Assembly: GCF_000485595.1 (NCBI RefSeq)
Contig: NW_014577188.1
Coordinates: forward strand, 247,373-276,614
Origin: Priapulus caudatus
Lineage: Eukaryota; Priapulida; Priapulimorpha; Priapulimorphida; Priapulidae
Reading direction: 5' to 3'
Length of the DNA stretch: 29,242 nucleotides
Program-made: the position numbers and the translations under genes
Shown here: positions 8,707-20,700 of the stretch, piece by piece
Numbering within the stretch: the stretch's first letter is position 1
Layout: every line of letters begins with the position of its first letter
Notes under the pieces: model-generated
The model's database searches: none
Told to the model about the DNA's origin: nothing
What the model saw: the letters and a program-made list of their open reading frames with translations, nothing else

Positions 8707-11700
8707 GTAGGCATTGAATCGTATTCAAACAAAAATCACACTTGGTAAAATCTACTCAGTGCTAATTAATCATAGAAACAGAAACAGAATCTCGTCAAGT
8801 GTTGTGATTGCCATCGTTACTTGCCATAGTATCCATGAAAGTTGGATAACGTTTGTAATTATAAGTCACAATAATTCCTACACCTGGTTGCCATTTTCAC
8901 CCATCCCATAAATCCTATATACCATATATGTATACAATTTTGGCCTAGACAGAAAGTGTTGTTAAAAAGTAAGTGGGATTGATAAATGTTTGATGGGGTT
9001 CTGTTCTTAGAATGAGTTGTTTGCCTTGTGCCCATGCAGCTTGCTGTGGGGCCCTACAATTTCTGATGAAACTAAGGACAACACATTCCTTTGTCTTGCA
9101 AGAATTTAAATTCAATCACTAGTAGTCAATATTGAAAATGAAGGTTAAAGTGTCAAACCCTGTATGTATTATTTGGTTAGTTAACCCAGAAGCTGGTAAT
9201 TGTTTAATTAACATGTTTCCTCATACTATTTACTTGAAGTTGAGTGTGTACTTGGCAATTGCAGCTCTATTCCGAGATTGCCTCTCTGGTGATAGGGAGT
9301 ATAGAGAGATGATTATGCGAGCTGAGAACTCCTACTACGCGCCTCCCGACCCAGCCGTGCATTACTGGTTGCCAGTCGCAGTGCACACGGTCAACAACAA
9401 GTACCTGTGGCAGAGATTTTACGAGAAAAAGCACGAGCTACAAAGTCGCAATCATGATTCAAGTAAGCCTTTGTTGACATTTTGCGTTCATTCTTGGTTT
9501 TACGCGAATAAAACCAGCATACGTGTGACTTGTATTATTTTTTCACGTGTATGTCTGCAGTGCTACTTTTAATTAACATACTCCTGTGAAAAAATCTATC
9601 TTCGTTGTTTTTTTAGGAGAGCAGTGTGGTTTTGGCGTGTCAAAGAATGGAATTATCCAGCAAATATGCATGCACGGCTTAAAGGCAGTGCAGCGAAAGA
9701 AAAACCACCTGGGTGACAGCAGTAAAGGACTTAATGTTCACCTCCATGCAGATGAAGTCATGCGCTTAGCTCAGCGAATAAACTTCACCAGTCCTCTCTT
9801 TCTGGTGGTGTACAAGGTATGACAGCCACTTATAATATGATGTTTTCAAGACATACTCATTCGTTAGGAAGTGAAACGTCTGTCTTTATTACCGTCATAT
9901 ATAGCTTCAGACTGTCATGTGTTATGTTTTGCTAGCTCGTCTGAGTTACATTTAGTGCAGAAGTAATTTCCGAGATAGGTGCTGGAACTTTATCTGATGC
10001 GGCAACCTTAGATAGATAACTATTAACCAAATGCACTTTACACGTAACTCGGCACATGCATATAACTTTTTGTGGGAGTGTGAGAAAATTTCTTGATCGG
10101 CCGTGTAAATTGTGATTGGCGACACACCGTTAATTTAAAGCCGCACTATGCGCATCCAAACGCTAATTTCTCCAGTACTAGACTAGCAAATACTTCGTGT
10201 CATGCATAATTACACTACCTTGTGAAAAAATAAACTCTAGTTCCTCCCATTTCACTGCGCGTTGTCTTGTAAAAGGCATTTGAAAATACCTCCGATGTTG
10301 TTCAAATTCTTTGATGTTGTTGACACTTTTGCGTTGCTCTGCCAAGCAACCGTGGAGCGGTGCTGCGGTACAGCGGTACGGGTGTAGCAAAGATAAAAAC
10401 ATGTGACGTCACGTAACCGATTGTTGGCGAAATTGTTTGGCAAACAATTTAGCATTGGCGCCAGATTACCAGATTTCGCACCTCTTTCTTGTGGGTTTTA
10501 GGCAAGCGCGCACTGAAATGGGAGGAACTAGAGTTTATTTTGCCATAAGGTAGTGTGATTATGCATGACACGAAGTATTTGCTAGTCTAGTACTGGAGAA
10601 ATTAGCGTTTGGATGCGCATAGTGCGGCTTTAAGCATTACATTGGCAGAATAATCATTGTAATCATAGTAATCATTGTCATGCGCATAGAACTCAGTTAA
10701 TAAGCTCCAGTTTTGAATGTTGCAGGTTATGTTGGGGAGGCAGTGCTTAGTCCCACCAGACTACGAGTCGAGTCCTTCACCAGACTTCGACAGCCATATC
10801 GCCTCGAGTAAAGCGCCGCCAAACATGCCAAAGAATCACTTATGCGGGCGAGCGGCTCAGGTGAGTTGCAGTTTGTTTGAGATGAAACGCCTCGCGTTCA
10901 AACGGCCGTGGTCGAAACGGCGTCAATTCAGAAGGAAACTTCTGACAGTGACAATATTACAGTATGATTATGACACCACAATGCTGCAGTCAGAATCATA
11001 TCACAACTTTTCAATAAGCATTAATTGCTTATTTTTATAATAATAAATATAATAAGGTTGGTGATATCATGAGGGATCGCTACTTGTGTTTCTGTGGTGT
11101 ATTATAGGATATGTATGATAATTATTAAAAATTACAAATAATGTAGATGAGTGCATAACCGTTTTGGTGTGTTATCTCTAGTGGGTCTTTTTGGTCGTTT
11201 ACTTTCGGAATCGATTAATCGATCACGATTTTTTGAAGATCGATTTTATTTAACTAATGCTAACCTTTATTTTGGGTCGTCGCACATCCTGTCCGCCTGA
11301 CCATAGTATAAATGCGTTGACGGCTGTCTAAATAATTTAGAGTGATAATCGTATCATTTCTGCATTGTAAGTACGCCGCCATTTGTAATTTGTAAACATA
11401 GACTGATTCCGCGACATCTCTGCTGGAGCGCGAGTTTTAAGCGGGGCTTATGTCGCCGGCGATTCAACGCGAATCCGATTCAACGCAACTGAAAGCAACT
11501 GGCTAAAAACTAGGGGCGCAACGATACACGTGTATACCGGTGTATCGCGATATGACGGCCGCGATACGATACGCGATACGGTACGGGCTGCATCGTGGTT
11601 ACAAACGATACAACAGTTTTTTATGTTTCCAAAATAAATAAAGCAAATTTCATGCATTACTTCTAGTGTTAGGAATCGTTCTAAAAACGGCGCTCGACGT

Positions 11701-14700
11701 AATCGTGCCCCCCGTAGGACGCCCCGTCGTTGTGCAAACCGAAGGTTTGAGTTCATATATGCAGCGGCATGCTCTTCCTACTGCTGTACTGGTAGCATAA
11801 ATCATACCAGAATTGCATGGGAATTTGACTAATCTGAATTCGTGGGCAACAGTGACTGACTTGACACAGTGTTTGCTGGTAAGCATGTCATGGACTAGCA
11901 CGAGAAAATTTTTGGGATTTAAAAGCGCACCAAAAACTATCGAAATCCTTAAATAACCCTAATGGCCTCAATCACTACGCCCACCGAATGCCAATCACGA
12001 TGTTTACTTGGTGACGTGGCCGCTGCTAGCCGACCAATGCGTCGCGTCATGCGCCCACAGTTTTTACACGAGCGGCTGCGGCCTGCTTACAGTCTACACA
12101 GGAACGTGTCGCATATGGCATGGTGAAAGTGCGCTATACCGTCTCTCTCTCCCAATTACGATTTCGTCACATGACATGCTGTGGGTAACGCCTCCTGCAC
12201 CAGCTTGTCTTTATCCTCCGATAGATGGCGCCACGGAGCTATATACAGAGCACCCGGCAGATAGGTGCGATATGATATGACTACTAGGAACTTAGGATAT
12301 GACTACTAGGCACTTAAAAAAAAAAACCTAACCCTAACCCTAAAAAAAAAAAATTAAATTAAATTAAAGTGCCTAGTAGTCATATCATATCGAACCTTTC
12401 TGCCTTCTGCTATACAGACAAGGCCGTCGTACACACACAGCACACGGGCATAGGCTAATACTGTGGTATAACTAAACTGTATATTTCGCGGTTGTTGAAT
12501 TCCTCTTCCGTGTCGCGTGATTGATGGAGCAGTTCTTCAGTGATTCCCATGCAATTAGACCTGCGCGATGGCGTGTGGCAGTGTGCATATGTTTGGTAGT
12601 GAATTAGACCCGCTAAAATTCGAGACTGTTCGCTGGCAGCTATTGATCCGTGCGCCGGCCTTTGGATTTGGAGCACGGATCAATAGCTGTCAGCGCGTGA
12701 TACTTTCGTAGGACGTTCCCGCGATCGCGTGCGCCTTGTCGCGAAACTGCGCGCAAGATCCGCGCTCAGCGGTCAGGATGAACACCTCGTTTGGGCGACG
12801 CTTCTCTGGTATCCGGTCTCTCATCTGGATTAATCTCCTTTTGAACGAGCGATTAATCGATTATAATCACTTGTTTAATATAAAAAGTTGTGCTAAGTAC
12901 CGACTACGTAATATAGTTCGCTTTACAATATAGACACAGCGTTTTAGTTCACTGTTTGAGATTGTCAGACGTTGGCCAGTGTGTGCGTTTATTTGATGCT
13001 GCAAGTGTGTGTGTATGTGTGCCGCGCGTGCTACGCAGGCCGGATATAGTACGTGATCGATCGATCGATCAATCGTGTACATCAAAAGTCGCCGCGTCAC
13101 GCGTGGCCTTGAGGCTCGTTTTTAGCTCATCTGACGTAGTCAGATGCAGCTTGTAGGAATCGCGATATCGTCGCCGTTCGCCCCGTCAGAAACAGGTTGG
13201 GGCACAAATCCTAACCGGCTCGGACGACGGTGCACGATATTCGGGACGTGTGTTGGTGTGTGTGTGTGCGTTGCGTGCCGCTGTCGTCGTATGCAGTGCG
13301 TGCGCTGCGTGCGTGCGGGTGCCGTGCGTGCGTGCGTGCTGCGTGGCGTGTCGTGCGTGTGGGGGGGGAGGGGGGGCGGCAATCCCGAAAACAAGTTGGG
13401 ATGGCGAAGCTGCGGCGGGGCCAAAGGCAAAGGTCAAGAGGTGTACAAAGAAGGAACATTTGCGCTCCAATAACTTTAAAGTATTAGGAAGGAAATGCCA
13501 TGAATGGCGGCACAAAATCTAAACGGCTCGATCTATGCATCGTGATAGTCATGTATAGCATCAATGGTTCAGGCAAAAGCCTATTCACTGTGCCGAAATT
13601 GGAAGGTCACAGGACAAAAGGTAGATGGCGGCACAGCTGGCCAATTTGAGACATTTTCTGAGGACATGGTTCTGACTGAAGCGATTGAAAAAACTTTTTT
13701 GTTTTCAGCGGTGACCGTCCCTAGCATTTTTTTAATGCGCTTTAATTGAGAAGGGCACCTGATGAAATGTACTTTCTGCTGACATGCAAAGCATCAGTGT
13801 CGGATAACCTTTTTGACCCTCAAGAGGAGGCGTTTAGAACATAAATGGATTTTGAGGTTTACTGCTTCTCTTTTTAGAATATGAATTTGAGAATTACTGT
13901 CTCTGATGGTTGGTTTGCATGAGAAGTAGTAATCGTTTTTATACTATTGCCTTATCTTTCTGCTTGATGATTAATAGATTGGCTTATCAAGTCTGTCACT
14001 TAATATGGTGAAATTTCCTAATAGTCTTTAAATATTAATGATTCTAGTTTAGGGAGTTAGGTAGGCTGGTGAGAGAGGGTTGGAATGCCTCTCTTTAAAT
14101 CATCTGTACTGCTCAGATGATGTGTTACATGCTAACGGTATGCCACTACCATGTTGGCCAACTGCCAGTGCACTTGTGGGTGCGTGATATTACTGTGTAG
14201 TTTTTGCCTGACGATTGCTTAATTAGTTTACAGCTGTGGCACACTCTCATATTTCAGCCGTTGTTCTGCTGGGTGATGAAGGAGGGCCTTGCGTATGCGT
14301 ATCTAGGCTAAGATGGGAATGGCAAATGAATGACTACCTATTCTTGTTATTCTTGCAAATACTGATTTGTTTTTGCCACTTTACTACGCTACGCATTGGG
14401 TAGCTGTCCATCTTCATCTTTTTAGACAACTTAAACGATATATACAAATAGCCAATTCTGCTCTTTCCCACTATCTAAGGAGTAAATAACCTAACAACAT
14501 TCCATATTAGAGCATGGTTCCTGAGTACCGTACCCTACTTATAGTTTGAGAGGCATCGATCTCACTGTATTTATAATATTAAAATTGTAGATAATGGCTT
14601 TTGGTAGATTAACGAGAAAAAAGAAAGAATTTAAAAAGTAATAAATACTAAAAAATCAATCTAATATAGGCATATCATGTCACAACCTGAGTCACCGCAG

Positions 14701-17700
14701 TAGACGTTAGATGAGCGCTGTCGCTCCGCGGCACTTGTTATACTTGTCAGTAGACAAGTAGTCACAAACTGATAACTGTAACAATATCCCTTGTTTCGTT
14801 TAAACCGAGTCAAGTAGACCAGCTTTCAATGTTACATGTACATACCTACTGTTAATAAACACTTTGACCCATTGTATTAGATCATTTATTCTAGTTCCTT
14901 AGTATGTAGCGATAAAATCGATCTGAAATCGATCATCAGTCATTTACACGAGAGTGATGATTGATCTAGATTTTTGGACCGATTCCCAACACTAGTTATC
15001 TCAAGGCTTATTTTAGTTTTATTTTGAGGTGCCTAAGAGTAAACTAATGGTGTGGTAGGAACTGTCATAGATTTAGTTTAAAACTAGTAGGATTGTAGGA
15101 TTTTAATAGTGTTAACATTTTTGACCGTCTTATAATAGCAGATATGCAAAAGTGTGTATTGTTGAGATTTCGGATTATTTATAAGCTAAAAGGGAATTCA
15201 ATGATTATTATGTTCAATTGCTTTAACTGCATATTTGCCATGTTTTTTTGTGACAGGGGTACTTATACGAATTTGGCTCAGATGGGAAGCCAGTGTCATG
15301 CCCTCGTCACTGCGTGCCAGCAGGAATTATTACATACGTCAAAGTGCAGGACCATGTCGCATGGAAGGAGGGGCGGCTACTGGGTTTGCAACCACCACGT
15401 GGTCCCATGCCATCCCTGCCAGCGGGTAAGCGTATACAGCGACTATATACCTAAAATTTTATAAGTTAACAAGCTGTGTGTGAAATATAATCAGTATCAC
15501 CGTGGTACACTGCTTCACATACCTCACTGCTTCACGTGCTGTTCAGCGATTTTTCACATCAACGACATGTGAACCCACATGTATCAAGAATAAACTTGTC
15601 TATTAAATTCTGCCCTTCTACTTTAGGTGGTGCATCTTCACCGGCAGCGCTTTCCACGCAGCAGAAATACAAAATTCACAGTGCTGAACCGAACCAAGAC
15701 AGCTCGCCTGCATCTGTGGTATCGACGTTGAACAGGAAAGAATCATCTTTGAAGTCCTCACAAAAGACGTCAGTAAATCGTTCGCCTGGTCCCTTAAGTG
15801 CGACGTCGTCGGCAGAAAAAGTGCGAGTGGATCCTCGAATTCATCACAACGATAGTACTGCTGTGCCCCAAGCCAGTTCCCATACACGTGATCAGGAAAA
15901 GACCTGTGCTACCGATGTCATTAGTCATAACAACGACAGTGTTTTGCCACAGCCGAGTCCTCACGAACAGGTTCCTTCGATTAGTCATATGGAGAGCGAG
16001 GATGTATCATCGCCTGTGCAAAGTGATAGGTCTCCCCCTGGCGACATCGAACAGATTCGCTGTCCGAGTGAGGATGACTTTGTCATGCAGTCAGGCAAGA
16101 AACGCAAAGCTATTGGCCTCGTGGGAAGGGGTGGGAAGCGAAAGTCATTGCAGCGAAATGCAGTTGGCAGGAAGCAGAAAGGATCGGCATCTTCTAACAT
16201 TGCTGAATCAGTGAAACTAAAAAGAAGATGCCGATCCTCTAACGATGCTGACTGGGAGGCCAACAAAGGCAAGGAAGCTGAAGAAGAAGCTGCGGAAACA
16301 GCACCCGTGCCGTCCAACTCAACGGAGACTGCGGGCACGCAGAAGAGATTTCAGAGAAAATTCAAATCGGGAAACCAGACCAATCCCGCGAAAAAACCGG
16401 CGCCTGCGTCGCTGCTGAAAAAGAAGACCGTTAAAGGGCGTTGGGCGAGCGGCGGCAGCCAGAAGAATTCACGGGGGGCTGCGCAGGAGAAGGAGGCGTT
16501 GGCGTGTGATCCCGCTGCGGCGGCCCCTGCCTCGCACACGGGCCAGCACGATGCACAGGAGCGGCTCATCATATCGAAGATCAATCTGCTGCGCCGCGAC
16601 CCGGACGCCGCCATCCAGCAAGAGATCGTGCAGATGCGCGCGCAGCTCGAGCGCATCCGCATGCGTCGCCGCGGCAACTGCGAAGCGTCCGGCGGCGACG
16701 GCGCCGCCGACCCGGCCGGCTCCGCGGCGCTTATCTACATGGATGTTTGCGGCGGCGCCACCTGGTCTCCGTCGACTGACGGCGACGGCGACGGTGGCAG
16801 CGGCGGCGCTCCCGAAGTCGCGTCTCTTGTGTGGGGTGCGGAGTCGGGAGCGAGTAGCCTGCCGGTGATCTCGAACGTGATGAGCGTGGATTCGCAGCTG
16901 CTGGGCTCAGCGAGCGTAGCCGGCAGCAGCGGCGAGCTCGCCTCGTTCCCGGCCGTGTACATCAAGCAGGAGCCCGTCGACTACGGATACCTGTCGAGCT
17001 ACGCCGCGCCCACGTACCCGCCGTATGACGGTGATGACCCGGCTTTCCAGCACGTGCAGGTTGCCGTCGCGTCGGACCCGCTCTACCAGCCCGTACTTTC
17101 TCTGCAGCGGTTGCCGCCGGACCAGCTGGCAAAGTTTGCCAAGGTTGAGTCCGCCGGCGAGACGACAGCAGCGAACAGCTTAGTACCGCGTCGGGGATCG
17201 GACCACGCGACTTTGTGCGATGGTGTCGACGATTTGCCCGACATCCCCTCGCTGCCTGACGGCTCGGAGGAGAAGCTAGCTGGAACGGCAGGCAGTCGGA
17301 CGGACGAGAACGACATGAAGCCGCCGCTGTCGCGACACGCGGCGGCGCGCACGCCTCTCACGCCGAGTCCCGACCTACCGACTGCGTGCAGTCCCAGCCT
17401 GACGATGGGCGCCTCGTTCGGTCGCTCGCCGGCGGTCTCCTGGAGCTACCAGCCGCCGGCACGCTTCATGGATGGCGTCGCTGCGAATCTGGCGCAGTTC
17501 CTGCAGGGGTGCATGGTGCAGGCGAGCACGGCCGAGGAGATACAGCAGCTGGCGCAGCTAGCGAAGGTCGTGCACGCGCAGCTGACGGGCGTCCCGGCCG
17601 TGCCACTGCCCACAAAACCAACGGACGCGCTGGCGTTGTCCGCGTCATCGCAGTCGTCTTCCGTAGCGAGACGGGAGCAGGGCGTGCAGGCGCGCGCCAG

Positions 17701-20700
17701 CATGGTGAGTCGGGGGCAGTGCACCGACGACGAACCAAAGATTTCCCTCCCTGCGAAACCGGTGCGCGTGCCACACACGGTGAAGTGTCGCGAGCAGGTG
17801 ACGCAGACGGAGGACTCTCAGCCGCTGGAACTTCTGCACGTCGTGCGCAGCTGCATCCACTGCAAGATCAACAGGAGTCAGATGTCGAAAGAAGTGCAGA
17901 CGTCAGTGCAGCTAGTGAAGAGTGTCGGCCATCAGACAGTGCTAGAGCTGGCTTGTCTGCGTTGCGCTGCAGAGCCAAAAACCTGCAACAGAACCGTACA
18001 AACCATGTCCAGTTATCTGCGCAGCCGTTCGTCGTCCCACCGCAAAGAACGCCGCAGCTCTAGCGACAAGCACAAGGCATCCAGTGAGAGGTCGAGCCAA
18101 AACCAGCAGTCTAGCCTGACCGGACTTCTCGCTTCGCACATACACAGCAGTGCGCATCTCTTCTCTGCTGGTGCTAAGCTGAAGGTGTCGTCGGAGAGTG
18201 TTGAGGATAGGGAGGAATTTGCAGTGCCAGCGTCGAAGACGAAACACAGACATGGCAGCCGCGATAGAAAACGCTCGCATTCAGGGTCGCACGTGAGGCC
18301 AGCCTTTGAGAGCGCCACGTCGCCGCCGAGATTGCCCACCGCAGAGCACAAAACGGACGGTGGCCACTTCGCCGAGATACCGTCACCAAACTTTGAGATG
18401 TTTCGAGGTGCCAAACGCGTCGACAAGGAGTTTGGCTTTGCCGTGCCCAACTTCAAACCTGGCCTGCTTGTGAGTTCGCACGCGGTTCAGAGTCCGTCGG
18501 ATCACGACAGTGAGAATGAAGCCGCCCCTGCGGGGGCGAAGACGCACAAGCCGTTGAAGATTCCTCTGGAAAGTTCTACGGTGAAATGCGACGATCCGCG
18601 ACTCCGAAACGCGAGTGGCAGAAGTCCTGCTAGTCTGGAAGCTGGATCGCCAGTGCCGATGAAGGCCTTGATGGACGTCAGCCCGAAGCAGCACGGTGTG
18701 GCAGGAAATGCTGACGGGGACATCGCAAGCAACAGCAGTGAGAGAGCGAGCGGTGCAGCGGGCGTGCTTGCGCCGGGGCTAGGTTCGAGTTTCCCCATGC
18801 CCTCGTCCATTAGCACGCCGTCTACCACGTCCCCAACAATGGAGAGTGCCATGAATAATCCCATCCAGAGCAAAGTGACAGCAGATCTTGTTGAAACTAT
18901 GCTAGCTCCTGTGAGTTCGCCTTCCCCTGGCCCAACAGACAGTCACAGTGCTAGGAGGAGGAAGACGAAATGGGACAGTAATGTTTCTCAAGGCGTCTCA
19001 CCGTCAGATAACAGCAGTCCATCACCAATGACACTTCAACAGGGCAATGAATCCAACCACACGAACAGTCCGGTCACAACAGCTGATACATCTGAACTGA
19101 ACAAGAGCATTCCTATCTTAACGATTCAGCAAATTCGGAAAATAAAGGCGAAAAAGCTAGCAAAATCACTTGCAAACAAAATTAAACTGGAGGCGTCAAA
19201 CAAAAAGGTGAGCCCCGATTCCGGCGAGTCTAAATCCACGGAATCGGAGACCAAAGATTCGAGTAAGTCGGAGCCAGGACAGGAACCCAGGACACAAGCT
19301 GTTATGAAAACCCAATTATTGACCTGCTTGGACAAACTTGAACAAGTTCTTAAAGCATCCAAGCCTGTGCCTGATTCTTCAACAGCAAGTATCAGTGCAG
19401 ATAAGCAGACGATAGAGGCATGTGATAGCAGCGTGAAAAGTTTTGCTACCGGTAGCAGTGATCGAGGAGTTCTTTATAGCCCCGGGTTTAGTCCCATTCT
19501 CGATGGGCAATCTCCACAATCTAGCCAGGTTAAGAAACGACACGTGTTGACATCTGCTCCTCGTGTAACACTAAAAGCTAGTGTCTCAGTAACATCGAAG
19601 AATCTACGCTCGGCAGAGGCCCAGCATCCAGTATTAAACGCCTCTCCATCCAGCGTCTCCACACCTTTTGGTGCAATCGGGACAAATTGCAGTTTCGTTC
19701 CTGGGTCACCTAGCAAGAGGCTTGACACCCAGAAGACTCATAGATCTGCTGGTAATATGCAGCATCATGTTAACACCGAGGTGATGTCACCAATGCAGCC
19801 CAACTATGATGTTAGTGATGCAGGCATTACCTCTCCAGCTAGTGTGCACAGTAGGTCGATGTCATCATATTCACCACTGATCTCAACACCATCACAAATG
19901 GGAGGCATGTGTCGACAAGATTCTCTCAGCGACAAAAGCCCACTGCTTTCGTCCCCGTGTATTGTGACGCCGCCAGCACAATCACCAGTGGACGAATCTG
20001 TCAGACATTCAGCGGCGGGTTCACAGCAAAGGGTCAGCAAGTCGGAATCAGAGTGGCATCGGCGTCGTTCTTCCTTGGCAGGCAAGAGCCCGTTGTTGCC
20101 GAATCCGGACATCCCTTCGGACACACCCCACATGTCAGCATTGAACGATGATAAACAAGTGTACGGTTTCGACGAAGCCGCGTCGTATGCGCAGGAAACG
20201 ACGGACCGCAACGGCTTGACGGGTTTTCGAAATCCGTCGCCCCCTCTAAAGAATAAATCTTCGCTGCTGTCGGAATTCGACTTCACTCCGCCGCCGCCGC
20301 CGGCAGCGTCGCCTCCCCCACTGCCCCACGAGGGCGTGGAGAGTCCACCCCCACCTCCTCCCCCAGCGCATCCAGCCGAGACGAAGCACAGGAGGCATCT
20401 ACTGCCTTCTCCGGCATTGCCGTCAACCTCGGATCGAACACCTCTGCTCACCCAGCCACCGGGCGACACGAGACGGTCAGCATACGCCGATCTCCGAGGC
20501 GATGCGTACCACTCGTACGATGCGACGCAGGACGAAGGCCAACTGGACGAGTGCACCAGCGCACAGGATCCCTACGCTGCCGACTACTCAGCACAAGCGT
20601 ACCCGCAGTCGGGAGAGTACGCCGACGAACAAGAGTACGGCATAGAGCCGGGCGAATACGTGGAAGGGCAGGAATACGAGGAGTGTGTGGATGGACAGGA

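Larger units (their letters stand above)
10861..15256 (+). other. Intron 4 (4.4 kb), filled with repeats
   Basis: GTGAGT donor and TTTTTTTGTGACAG acceptor. Holds MITE fragments, a telomere-repeat mini-element, a 21-bp hairpin and copy 2 of the dispersed repeat, each listed separately. No extra exon with matching phase was found. Confidence 0.7.

Noticed and set aside
11664-14994. A 3.3-kb hAT element bounded by TAGTGTTAGGAATCG and CGATTCCCAACACTA
   Set aside because: The termini are similar, but the flanking 8-mers do not match and no transposase lies between. Probably two unrelated fragments.
15536-15626. ATG at 15536 as the start of an 1835-aa protein
   Set aside because: This stretch lies upstream of a strong acceptor (CTTCTACTTTAG) and reads as intron. 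The phase fits the DUF3715 exon at 15257.
19804-20556. 250-codon open frame on the minus strand
   Set aside because: It mirrors the low-complexity Ser/Pro/Gly coding exon on the plus strand and has no independent motif.
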